44,155 nucleotides of DNA, from NCBI RefSeq assembly GCF_000757485.1, contig NZ_JPYO01000034.1, positions 30,566 to 74,720 of the forward strand, given 5' to 3'. The notes under the pieces are model-generated. The model worked only from the letters and a program-made list of their open reading frames with translations, searched no databases and was not told where the DNA came from. Both the position numbers and the translations under genes were made by a program. This DNA is from Achromobacter sp. RTa. Lineage in GTDB: Bacteria > Pseudomonadota > Gammaproteobacteria > Burkholderiales > Burkholderiaceae_B. The stretch's first letter is position 1, and every line of letters starts with the position of its first letter. Below are positions 34,933-42,600 of the stretch, in pieces.

Positions 34933-35358
34933 GTGAAACGCATCCTGATCCCCGTGGACGGCTCGCAGCAGTCCACCCACGCCGTGAAGGCCCTGCTCGA
35001 CGCCCGCCGTTACGATCCGGTCGAGCGCGTGGAGCTCCTGACCGTCCAGATCCCCCTGCAGGCGGGCAAGATCGGCCGCGGCCTGTCCCAGGCGGAAATC
35101 GACGCCTACCACCAGGAAGAAGGCCAGGCCGCCCTCCAGGCCGCCAGCGCCCTCCTGGCCGAGGCCGGCGTGCCCTTCCAGGCCCGCGTCGAAGTGGGCG
35201 CGGCGGCGGACACCATCGTCCGGGTCGCCAATGAATCCGAGGCGGACGAAATCTACATGGGCTCGCGCGGCCTGGGCTCCGTATCGTCCTGGTTCCTGGG
35301 ATCCGTCGCGACCCGCGTCCTGCACCTGACGGAATTGCCCGTCACACTGGTCAAGTAA
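34933..35358 (+). CDS. universal stress protein, UspA family
   Basis: A 141-residue cytosolic UspA-fold protein with the ATP-binding signature G-2x-G-9x-G-S (GSRGLGSVSSWFLGS) and the ending LPVTLVK. The ATG at 34933 follows AAGGAG. It is the first of two tandem copies. The role in stress resistance is known for the family only. Confidence 0.93.
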   Translation: MKRILIPVDGSQQSTHAVKALLDARRYDPVERVELLTVQIPLQAGKIGRGLSQAEIDAYHQEEGQAALQAASALLAEAGVPFQARVEVGAAADTIVRVANESEADEIYMGSRGLGSVSSWFLGSVATRVLHLTELPVTLVK

Positions 35359-35375
35359 CGCATCGAGGAGCAACC

Positions 35376-35804
35376 ATGCTGAACATCCTGGTCCCGGTCG
35401 ACGGCTCCGACAATGCCAACCGCGCGGTGCTGTATGCGCGCCAGCTTGCCCAAGGCGCCGGATCCGCGCGCATCCACATCCTGAACGTCCAGACGCCCGT
35501 GCAGGGCCGGGCCGGCCTGTCCCGGCTGATCACGCAGGACATGATCGACGATTTCTACATCCGCGAAGGCCAGAAGGCCACGGAAGAGGCGCGCAAGCTG
35601 CTCGACGTGACCGGCACCGGCTACGCCAGCCACGTCGCCTTCGGCCACGTGGCGACCGAAATCGCCGGCTATGCGCGCGACCATGGCTGCGCGCGCATCG
35701 TCATGGGCACGCGCGGCAACGGCTCGCTGGCGAACATCCTGATCGGCTCCGCCGCCAACCAGGTGCTGCAGCTGGCCGACGTCCCCGTCACGCTGGTGAA
35801 GTAA
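35376..35804 (+). CDS. universal stress protein, UspA family (second tandem copy)
   Basis: A 142-residue UspA-fold protein, 17 nt after the first copy, with its own GAGGAG ribosome site. The ATP-binding signature G-2x-G-9x-G-S (GTRGNGSLANILIGS) and the ending VPVTLVK are present. The two copies share the same organisation but have diverged considerably. They may form heterodimers, as some paired Usp proteins do (inference). Confidence 0.93.
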   Translation: MLNILVPVDGSDNANRAVLYARQLAQGAGSARIHILNVQTPVQGRAGLSRLITQDMIDDFYIREGQKATEEARKLLDVTGTGYASHVAFGHVATEIAGYARDHGCARIVMGTRGNGSLANILIGSAANQVLQLADVPVTLVK

Positions 35805-35830
35805 GGCGGGGCCGCCTAGGCGGGGCCGCC
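35805..35830. terminator. GC-rich repeat/hairpin after the usp genes
   Basis: The 12-mer GGCGGGGCCGCC occurs twice (35805-35816 and 35819-35830) around a TA. The centre CCGCCTAGGCGG (35812-35823) is a perfect palindrome. It lies between the second usp gene and the convergent kinase gene and is a likely bidirectional transcript end. Confidence 0.5.
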
Positions 35831-35833
35831 GCG

Positions 35834-37213
35834 TCACGCGGCCGGCAGCCGCAACGACGCCCTGAGCCCGCCCAGCGGGGAGCGCGCCGCGCGCACCTCG
35901 CCGCCATAGGTGCCCGCCAAGTCGCGCACGATGTCCAGCCCCAGGCCCGAACCCGGACGCTGCTCGTCCATGCGCACGCCGCGCAGGAAGATGCGTTCGC
36001 GCTCGTGGTCTTCGATGCCCGGCCCGTCGTCATCGACGTGAATCACCAGGCGTCCGGGCCCGTCCTGCTCCGCTGTGACCTGCACTTGTCCGGCCGCCCA
36101 TTTGCAAGCGTTGTCCAGCAGGTTGCCCAGCATTTCCTGCAGGTCCTGCTGTTCGCCGCGGAACACGAGGCCTGGCGGGATATCCCCGCCGCCGATACGC
36201 AGATCGCGCTGGGCATACAGGCGCCGGACCACCCGCAGCAGCCCTTGCGCCGTTTCCGCCAGGGGCGTGCGCCCGTCGGCGGCGCCGGAGGACGCGGCGG
36301 CCCTGGCCCGCGCCAGGTGGTAGTCGATCTGGCGGTTCGCCATGCCGACCTGCTCGCGCACCAGGCCCGCCAGCGGGCTGTCCTCGCGCGCGGCGGCATT
36401 GGACAGGATGGCCAGCGGCGTCTTCACCGCGTGCGCCAGGTTGCCGGCCTGCGTCCGTGCGCGCTGCACGATCTCGGCGTTCATCGCCAGCACCTTATTG
36501 AAATCATCGACCAGCGGCTGGATTTCACTGGGAAAACTGCCCTCGATGCGGCTGCTGTCGCCCGCGTTCTGCGCCGCCAGCTGCCGCCGCAGGCGGGCCA
36601 GCGGCCGCAGGCCGACCAGCACCTGCACCACGGCGGCAAGCGTCAGTCCCGCCGCCAGCGCGCCCAGCGCGATCGCCAGCATGTGGTTGAAGCGCCCGAT
36701 GGGTTCGGCCAGCACGGCGCGGTCTGCGGCCACCAGCAGGCGCAACGGAGCCGCGTCCTCTTCCGCCGGCTTCAGCACGCGCGCCAGCACGGCCAGCTTG
36801 CGCCCCGCCGGCCCCGCGACGTCGTGGACCTGGTCGCCCTCGCTTGCCGATGGCAGCGGCACATCCAGCGTCTGGTCCCACAACGACCGCGAGCGCGCCA
36901 CGCCGAGCGCTGCCGGCCGCCCGTCCTCGGGCAGGCGGTCGATCTGCCAGTACAGGCCGGACAGGGGCTGTTCCAGCCGCGGATCGCTCAAGGGCGGAGC
37001 GACCACCGGCCGCCCGTCCGGACCGATGTTGACCGCCGCCGTGAGTTGGTTCAGGTGCAGCGTCAATTCCGCCTGCAACTGCTGGGTGATGTGCTGGCGG
37101 AACAGGCTGGCCAGCCCCCAGCCCGCCAGGGCCACCGACAGCAGGATCCAGGCCAGCGTGCCTGCCAGCAGCCTCAGCCGCAACGACCCCGCGGGGCGCC
37201 GCATCGGCGTCAC
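35834..37213 (-). CDS. PhoQ-like sensor histidine kinase
   Basis: A 459-residue inner-membrane kinase with transmembrane helices near residues 12-34 and 178-201 and a periplasmic sensor region between them. A HAMP-like linker and the phospho-acceptor His261 follow, in NLAHAVKTPLAIL, the sequence style of PhoQ. The ATPase has the N box (NLLDNACKWA), G1 (DDGPGI) and G2 (GSGLGLDIV). It starts at GTG 37213, which overlaps the regulator's stop (GTGA); ATG 37204 is an alternative. It is the last gene of the pepSY-regulator-kinase operon. The signal is unknown. Confidence 0.93.
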   Translation of the reverse strand: MTPMRRPAGSLRLRLLAGTLAWILLSVALAGWGLASLFRQHITQQLQAELTLHLNQLTAAVNIGPDGRPVVAPPLSDPRLEQPLSGLYWQIDRLPEDGRPAALGVARSRSLWDQTLDVPLPSASEGDQVHDVAGPAGRKLAVLARVLKPAEEDAAPLRLLVAADRAVLAEPIGRFNHMLAIALGALAAGLTLAAVVQVLVGLRPLARLRRQLAAQNAGDSSRIEGSFPSEIQPLVDDFNKVLAMNAEIVQRARTQAGNLAHAVKTPLAILSNAAAREDSPLAGLVREQVGMANRQIDYHLARARAAASSGAADGRTPLAETAQGLLRVVRRLYAQRDLRIGGGDIPPGLVFRGEQQDLQEMLGNLLDNACKWAAGQVQVTAEQDGPGRLVIHVDDDGPGIEDHERERIFLRGVRMDEQRPGSGLGLDIVRDLAGTYGGEVRAARSPLGGLRASLRLPAA

Positions 37214-37872
37214 CCTCGGGCCGCCAGGCGGTAGCCCAGGCCGCGCACGGTCTCGATCGTGTCCGGCGGCAGCTTTTTGCGCAGCCGGCCGATGAAGACT
37301 TCGATGGTGTTGGAATCGCGGTCGAAGTCCTGCGCGTAGATATGCTCGGTGAGCTCGCTGCGCGACACCACCTCGCCGGCGCGCTGCATCAGCACCGCCA
37401 GCACCTTGAACTCATGGCTGGTCAGGGCAAGCGGCCGTCCGTCGATGCTGGCCCTGGCCTGGCGCGTGTCCAGCACCAGGGGGCCGCAACGCCATTCGGC
37501 GCTGGCGTGCGCGGTACTGCGGCGCAACAGCGCCCGCACCCGCGCCAGCAGCTCTTCCATGTGGAACGGCTTGGTCAGGTAATCGTCCGCGCCGGCATCG
37601 ATGCCCGCCCCCTTCTCGTGCCAGTTGTCGCGCGCGGTGAGAATCAGCACCGGCATGTTGCGCCCGCCGGCCCGCCACGCCTTCAGGACGGTCAGGCCGT
37701 CCATCACGGGCAGCCCCAGGTCCAGCACCACCGCGTCGAACGCTTCCACATCCCCAAGGTATCGCGCCGATTCGCCGTCGGCGGCTGCGTCCACCGTGTA
37801 GCCTGCGGCGCGCAGCGCCTCGGCGAGCTGGCCGGCCAGCGTGGGTTCGTCTTCAACCACGAGTATGCGCAT
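37210..37872 (-). CDS. OmpR/PhoP-family response regulator
   Basis: A 220-residue regulator with a receiver domain (phospho-acceptor Asp51, Thr79, Lys101) and a winged-helix DNA-binding domain (about 125-218, SHEFKVLAVLM ... TIEVFIGRLRKKL ... VRGLGYRL). It is PhoP/QseB-like. Its start overlaps the upstream PepSY gene stop by one base and its stop overlaps the kinase start, so the three genes are coupled. A direct-repeat box resembling the PhoP box lies in the operon promoter, consistent with autoregulation. Confidence 0.95.
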   Translation of the reverse strand: MRILVVEDEPTLAGQLAEALRAAGYTVDAAADGESARYLGDVEAFDAVVLDLGLPVMDGLTVLKAWRAGGRNMPVLILTARDNWHEKGAGIDAGADDYLTKPFHMEELLARVRALLRRSTAHASAEWRCGPLVLDTRQARASIDGRPLALTSHEFKVLAVLMQRAGEVVSRSELTEHIYAQDFDRDSNTIEVFIGRLRKKLPPDTIETVRGLGYRLAARG

Positions 37873-38240
37873 CAGGGCTTGCCCTTGAATTTGATGTCGC
37901 GGCCCTTGATCCCGAGCAATGTGCCGTCGCGCGCGTCGATCTTCAGCTTGAGGACGCTGCCGCCGCTTTGCAGCACCCGGATCTCGTAGATGAACTCGTC
38001 GTCGTCTTCCTCGAATTCGACCTTGACCACCTGCCCCGGAAAATCGCGCTCGACGATGTCCAGCACCGCGCCCAGCGGCAGCACCTTGCCCGCCTCGAGC
38101 GCCTGGCGCGCGCGTTCGTGGTCGCTCTCGTCGGCCAGGCCGGCCACGGGGCCTGCGGCCAGCGCGAACGCCAGCGCGCCAGCCGCGAGGACCAGGCCGC
38201 GGCGCCTATGGCGGGAGATTCGGTTTCCACGGTCGCGCAA
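37872..38240 (-). CDS. PepSY-domain exported protein, first gene of the two-component operon
   Basis: A ~122-residue protein with a basic N-terminus and hydrophobic signal (about residues 15-35), then one PepSY domain (RARQALEAGKVLPLGAVLDIVERDFPG ... YEIRVLQSGGSVLKLKIDARDGTLL). It is periplasmic or membrane anchored. PepSY proteins next to PhoPQ-like systems are thought to modulate the kinase or act as regulon members (inference). No ATG fits; TTG 38240 gives a complete signal peptide. Confidence 0.8.
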   Translation of the reverse strand: MRDRGNRISRHRRRGLVLAAGALAFALAAGPVAGLADESDHERARQALEAGKVLPLGAVLDIVERDFPGQVVKVEFEEDDDEFIYEIRVLQSGGSVLKLKIDARDGTLLGIKGRDIKFKGKP

Positions 38241-38286
38241 GGCGGGGCCTCTCTTTAAACTTTAAACGGGGATGGATAGAGCGTCT

Positions 38287-38320
38287 TTTATACCGCGCAA
38301 CGGATGAACCCCGCATGAAC
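38287..38320 (-). promoter_or_regulatory. PhoP-box-like direct repeat and -10 for the pepSY-regulator-kinase operon
   Basis: On the minus strand GTTCAT-N5-GTTCAT (38320 to 38304) has the 11-bp period of PhoP boxes. It is followed after 11 nt by a TATAAA hexamer (38292 to 38287). This spacing matches activator-dependent PhoP-type promoters, where the box replaces the -35. Confidence 0.6.
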
Positions 38321-38325
38321 GGCGG

Positions 38326-38359
38326 CTTCAGAATCAGTTCATGCGCCGGCCCCAATAAT
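38326..38359 (+). promoter_or_regulatory. PhoP-box-like repeat and -10 for the divergent PepSY gene
   Basis: On the plus strand CTTCAG-N5-GTTCAT (38326-38342) has the same 11-bp period and is also followed after 11 nt by an AATAAT hexamer (38354-38359). The first half-site matches only four of six bases. Together with the minus-strand box it forms a 9-bp inverted repeat (CGCATGAAC 38312-38320, GTTCATGCG 38337-38345). Confidence 0.5.
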
Positions 38360-38415
38360 GGCCGCAGGGTCGTGAAAACGGCCTTATCCACTCAGTCAAA
38401 CCCTAGGAGATATCC

Positions 38416-38736
38416 ATGATGACGCGCATTCAGAAAACCCTGGCAGTCCTGGCGATCGGCGGCTCTGCCCTGGTGGCGGGCGCGCCGGCCTTCGCGCAGG
38501 CCGCGGCGCCCCAGGCCCCGGCCCCCGCCGCGGCCACCGCCCCCGCCGCCCCGATGCTGACGATCCGCCAGGTCTACGACAAGATGGAAGCGGCCGGCTA
38601 CCGCAACATCTCCGAGATCGAACGCTCCAGCAAGCACGGCTACGAGGTCAAGGCCTACGATCCGCAAGGCCAGCGCGTCAAGCTGTACGTCGATCCGCAA
38701 ACCGGCGCCGTGACGCGCAGCCGCTTCGACGATTGA
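38416..38736 (+). CDS. PepSY-domain exported protein, divergent from the two-component operon
   Basis: A 106-residue periplasmic protein with a Sec signal ending in PAFAQ (about residue 28), a short Ala/Pro linker and one PepSY domain (MLTIRQVYDKMEAAGYRNISEIERSSKHGYEVKAYDPQGQRVKLYVDPQTGAV). The start at 38416 follows AGGAGA (38405-38410); the next codon is also ATG. It is divergent from the operon that encodes another PepSY protein and a PhoPQ-like pair, and is likely a target of that system. Confidence 0.88.
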   Translation: MMTRIQKTLAVLAIGGSALVAGAPAFAQAAAPQAPAPAAATAPAAPMLTIRQVYDKMEAAGYRNISEIERSSKHGYEVKAYDPQGQRVKLYVDPQTGAVTRSRFDD

Positions 38737-38750
38737 GCCCCTGAGGGCTC
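38735..38750. terminator. short hairpin after the PepSY gene
   Basis: A 6-bp stem GAGCCC/GGGCTC with loop CTGA overlaps the stop codon of the PepSY gene. There is no T run; it may be a weak terminator before the lipoprotein gene. Confidence 0.35.
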
Positions 38751-38790
38751 CGAGCCTGAGTATGATGGGACATCGTCCTGGAGTCGCATC

Positions 38791-40107
38791 ATGCAGATCC
38801 TACGTATCGTGGCCGCGGCCGGCCTTGCGCTGGCCACGCTCGGCGCCTGCGGCGAAATGGCCAGGCTGCCCGTCGAGGCGGGCATGGGGCCCTCGCCGCA
38901 GATCCCGGCTCCCAATCCCACCCTGATCCCCACCGTCAAGACCGCCAAGGCGGTCGGCTGGCCCGCCGGCGCGCACCCGGTGGCCGCTGGCGGCATGGAG
39001 GTGACCGCGTTTGCCTCAGGCCTGGATCACCCGAGGTGGCTATATGTGCTGCCCAACGGCGACGTACTGGTCGCCGAGACAAATGCGCCGCCCAAGCCGG
39101 AATCGGCCTCGGGCGGCCTGAAGGCATGGGTCGCCGGCCTGGCGATGAAGCGGGCCGGCGCCAGGACGGCCAGCGCGAACCGCATTACGCTGCTGCGCGA
39201 CGCCGATCACGACGGTGTCGCGGAAACCCGCCATGTGTTGCTGGAGGGCCTGAATTCTCCCTTCGGCATGGCGCTCATCGGCAACCGCCTTTATGTGGCC
39301 AATGCGGACGCCGTGATGCGCTTCCCTTACGAAACCGGGCAGACCCGCATCGACTCTTCCGGCGAGAAAGTCACCGACCTGCCCGCCGGCATCAACCACC
39401 ATTGGACCAAGAACCTGCTTGCCAGCCCGGACGGCGGCAAGCTGTACGTGTCCGTGGGTTCCAACAGCAACGTGGCCGAGAACGGCATGGAGATCGAAGA
39501 AGGCCGGGCCGCCATCTGGGAAATCGACGTGCCCAGCGGCGCCAAGCGGCTGTACGCCACGGGGCTGCGCAATCCCGTGGGCATGGCCTGGGCGCCGGAC
39601 GGCAAGACGCTCTGGACCGCGGTGAACGAACGCGACGAACTGGGCAGCGACCTCGTGCCCGACTACATGACCTCGGTGCGCGACGGCGGTTTCTACGGCT
39701 GGCCCTATAGCTACTTCGGCCAGCACGTCGATATCCGCGTGAAGCCGCAACGGCCCGACCTGGTCGCGCGCGCCATCGTGCCCGATTACGCGCTGGGGCC
39801 GCATACCGCATCGCTGGGCCTGGCCTGGTCCGGCGGCGCAAAGCTGCCCGAACCCTTCGTGGGCGGCATGTTCGTGGGCCAGCACGGCTCGTGGAACCGC
39901 GACCCGCGCAGCGGCTACAAGGTCATCTTCGTGCCCTTCGGCAAGAACGCGCCCAGCGGCCCCGCGCGCGACGTGCTGACGGGCTTCCTGAATGAAAGCG
40001 GTGAAGCCCAGGGCCGGCCGGTCGGCGTGGCCATCGACGGCCAGGGCGGCCTGTTGGTGGCCGACGACGTGGGCAACGTGGTCTGGCGCGTCGGCGCCGC
40101 GCCTTAG
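38791..40107 (+). CDS. sorbosone/PQQ-type glucose dehydrogenase-like lipoprotein
   Basis: A 438-residue beta-propeller protein of the soluble quinoprotein dehydrogenase type (L-sorbosone dehydrogenase family). It begins with a lipoprotein signal with lipobox LGAC (Cys20), so it is probably anchored in the periplasm. Typical segments are [54 protein letters not shown] and [15 protein letters not shown]. The family usually needs PQQ; no PQQ synthesis genes are in the window. The substrate is unknown. Confidence 0.88.
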   Translation: MQILRIVAAAGLALATLGACGEMARLPVEAGMGPSPQIPAPNPTLIPTVKTAKAVGWPAGAHPVAAGGMEVTAFASGLDHPRWLYVLPNGDVLVAETNAPPKPESASGGLKAWVAGLAMKRAGARTASANRITLLRDADHDGVAETRHVLLEGLNSPFGMALIGNRLYVANADAVMRFPYETGQTRIDSSGEKVTDLPAGINHHWTKNLLASPDGGKLYVSVGSNSNVAENGMEIEEGRAAIWEIDVPSGAKRLYATGLRNPVGMAWAPDGKTLWTAVNERDELGSDLVPDYMTSVRDGGFYGWPYSYFGQHVDIRVKPQRPDLVARAIVPDYALGPHTASLGLAWSGGAKLPEPFVGGMFVGQHGSWNRDPRSGYKVIFVPFGKNAPSGPARDVLTGFLNESGEAQGRPVGVAIDGQGGLLVADDVGNVVWRVGAAP

Positions 40108-40226
40108 AGCCTGCCTGCAGGCCTTAACTCCCTTCCGGAAGCCCTGCCCCCGGCTCGGGAACCTCCTCCGCGCCCGGGACTCGCCCCTACAATGGCCGAT
40201 CCAGAGCATCAGACACAGGAGCGAGC

Positions 40227-40931
40227 ATGAGCACGGAAAAAGTGGCGATCGTCACCGCTGGCGGCAGCGGCATGGGTGCGGCGGCGGCGCGCAAGCTGGC
40301 GGCCGACGGCTTCCGCGTGGCCATATTGTCTTCCTCCGGCAAAGGCGAAGCCCTGGCCCAGGAACTGGGCGGGTTGGGCGTCACGGGCTCCAACCGCTCT
40401 CCCGAAGACCTGTCCCGCCTGGTGGACGCTACCCTGCAGAAATGGGGCCGCGTCGACGCGGTGGTCAATAGCGCCGGCCACGGCCCCAAGGGCCCGTTGC
40501 TCGAAATCAGCGACGACGATTGGCACCTGGGCATGGAGTTCTACCTGCTGAACGTCGTGCGCATTGCGCGCCTGGTCGCGCCGGTGATGAAGCAGCAGAA
40601 GCACGGCGCCATCGTCAATATTTCCACCTACGCGACCTTCGAGCCCGAGGCGCTGTTCCCCACCTCGGGCGTGTTCCGCGCTGGGCTTGCCGCCTTCACG
40701 AAAGTCTTTGCCGACGAGTACGCCGAACACAATGTGCGGATCAACAATGTGCTGCCGGGCTTCATCGACAGCCTGCCCGAAAAGGAAGACCGGCGCGTCC
40801 GGATCCCGATGGGCCGCTACGGCACGGCCGAGGAAGTCGCGGACCTGATCGCCTTCCTGGCGTCCGACGCCTCATCCTACATTACTGGCCAGAACATCCG
40901 CATCGACGGCGGCATCACGCGCTCGGTCTGA
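40227..40931 (+). CDS. SDR-family protein with altered catalytic residues
   Basis: A 234-residue short-chain dehydrogenase/reductase fold. The nucleotide-binding TAGGSGMG (10-17), the NSAG motif (81-84), Ser133 in NISTY and the PGFIDS region are present. At the catalytic YxxxK position the sequence reads SGVFR (147-151), so the tyrosine is serine and the lysine is arginine. It may be inactive as a standard oxidoreductase or use another mechanism. It has an AGGAG ribosome site and is followed by a strong terminator. Confidence 0.88.
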   Translation: MSTEKVAIVTAGGSGMGAAAARKLAADGFRVAILSSSGKGEALAQELGGLGVTGSNRSPEDLSRLVDATLQKWGRVDAVVNSAGHGPKGPLLEISDDDWHLGMEFYLLNVVRIARLVAPVMKQQKHGAIVNISTYATFEPEALFPTSGVFRAGLAAFTKVFADEYAEHNVRINNVLPGFIDSLPEKEDRRVRIPMGRYGTAEEVADLIAFLASDASSYITGQNIRIDGGITRSV

Positions 40932-40967
40932 CCCTCACGCTTTTGGACTAGTCCCTCATCCGAATGA

Positions 40968-41010
40968 CGGTATTGAAGCCCGCCCGGGGCTTCAGTACCG
41001 TAGGTTTTCG
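40968..41010 (+). terminator. intrinsic terminator after the SDR gene
   Basis: A 14-bp stem (40968-40981 with 40987-41000, one G-T pair) with a 5-nt loop is followed by TAGGTTTTC. It isolates the SDR gene from the DUF1800-DUF1501 pair. Confidence 0.75.
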
Positions 41011-41031
41011 CATTCGACGAGGTGCCTGCGC

Positions 41032-42600
41032 ATGTCCGCTACGCCGTCAGCGGCTGCGCCGCAGTCCGCTGCCCCTTCTTCTCCCCGCCGTCCCACCCCG
41101 GGCCAGGCCTCGCGCTTCCTGGCGCAGGCGACCTTCGGGCCCACGCCTGCCGACATCGACGCCGTGGTGCGCGACGGATACGCGGCATGGCTGGACGCGC
41201 AGCTGGCGCTTGCCCCATCGCAAACGCATTTCGACTGGCTGCTCCAGCAAGGGAAGAACACCGAGGAGTTCAAGGGCAACGGCATCAACGCGCCGCTGGA
41301 ATCGACGCTATGGCGCAAGTTCATCAGCGCCCCGGACCAGGTGCGCACGCGGGTGGCTTTCTCGCTGTCCGAGATCTTCGTGGTGGGCGTGTCCTCCATC
41401 ACGGCGTCGTGGCCGCTTTTCGGCGCGGCGGGGTTCATGGACCTGCTGGCCGAGCACGCTCTGGGCAACTACGAGGAATTGCTGGCCGCGGTGAGCCAGA
41501 ACCTGTCGATGGGCTGCATGCTGACCTATCGCGGCAACCGCAAGGAAGACCCAAAGACAGGCCGCCATCCCGACGAAAACTACGCCCGCGAAATCATGCA
41601 GCTGTTCAGCATCGGCCTGCTGGAGCTGGAGCCCGACGGCTCGATCAGGACGGTCAACGGTGCGCCCGTGGAAACCTATTCCAACGCGGACGTGCAGGGG
41701 CTGGCCAAGGTGTTCACCGGCTGGGACATCAACGGCCCGGAAACGGATGTGGAGTTCCATCGCCGGCCGATGGCGCTGAACAATGCGCTGCACTCGATGG
41801 CCGAGAAGCGTTTCCTGGGCGCCGTCATTCCGCCGGGCACCGATGGCCATCTGTCTCTAAAGCGCGCCGTGGAAGTCATCAGCGCCCATCCCAACGTAGG
41901 GCCCTTCATCGGCACGCAGCTGATACAGCGGCTGGTCACCAGCAACCCCAGCCGCGCCTATGTCGGGCGCGTGTCCGCGGTATTCGACGACGACGGCGCG
42001 GGCGTTCGCGGCAACCTGAAGGCCGTGGTGCGCGCCATCCTGCTGGATCCCGAGGCTCGCCATCCGGATCTGGCCGCGCCGGACTGGGGCAAGGTGCGCG
42101 AGCCCATCCTGCGCTTTTCGGGATGGGCCCGGGCCTTCGAAGCCCGGTCCACCAACGGCGCCTGGGCCATGCCCGACACCACCGACAACACGATACGGCT
42201 GGCCCAGAGCCCGATGCGCTCGGCCAGCGTCTTCAACTTCTTCCGCCCGCGCTACGTGCCGCCGGTGACGGAGCTGGCGCGCCGGCACCTGGTGGCGCCC
42301 GAACTGCAGATCACCGACGAAACCAGCGTTGCGGGCTACCTGAACTTCCTGGCGATCTATGTCGACCGTGGCTGGGAAGACCTGCAAACCCCGTATACCG
42401 CCGAGATCGCGCTGGCGCGCGACCCCGCAGCGCTGGTGGCGCGGGTGGCGCTGCTGCTGGCAGGCGACGCGTTCTCGGATCAGACCGCCGCCGCGATCGC
42501 CCAGGCAGTGTCCTCGATCCCGCCAGAACGCCCCCGCGACCGGGTGCGCGCCGCAATCACGCTGGTGGCCGCCAGCCCTGAATACCTGGTGCAGAAATGA
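41032..42600 (+). CDS. DUF1800 family protein
   Basis: A 522-residue protein of the DUF1800 family (ASRFLAQATFGPT near the N-terminus, HPDENYAREIMQLFSIGLLEL, QNLSMG, FNFFRPRYVPP). The function is not established. It always or nearly always occurs next to a DUF1501 gene. The N-terminus is Ala/Pro/Ser rich and has no hydrophobic signal peptide, although the partner has a Tat signal. Its stop overlaps the DUF1501 start (ATGA), so the two are coupled. Confidence 0.9.
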   Translation: MSATPSAAAPQSAAPSSPRRPTPGQASRFLAQATFGPTPADIDAVVRDGYAAWLDAQLALAPSQTHFDWLLQQGKNTEEFKGNGINAPLESTLWRKFISAPDQVRTRVAFSLSEIFVVGVSSITASWPLFGAAGFMDLLAEHALGNYEELLAAVSQNLSMGCMLTYRGNRKEDPKTGRHPDENYAREIMQLFSIGLLELEPDGSIRTVNGAPVETYSNADVQGLAKVFTGWDINGPETDVEFHRRPMALNNALHSMAEKRFLGAVIPPGTDGHLSLKRAVEVISAHPNVGPFIGTQLIQRLVTSNPSRAYVGRVSAVFDDDGAGVRGNLKAVVRAILLDPEARHPDLAAPDWGKVREPILRFSGWARAFEARSTNGAWAMPDTTDNTIRLAQSPMRSASVFNFFRPRYVPPVTELARRHLVAPELQITDETSVAGYLNFLAIYVDRGWEDLQTPYTAEIALARDPAALVARVALLLAGDAFSDQTAAAIAQAVSSIPPERPRDRVRAAITLVAASPEYLVQK

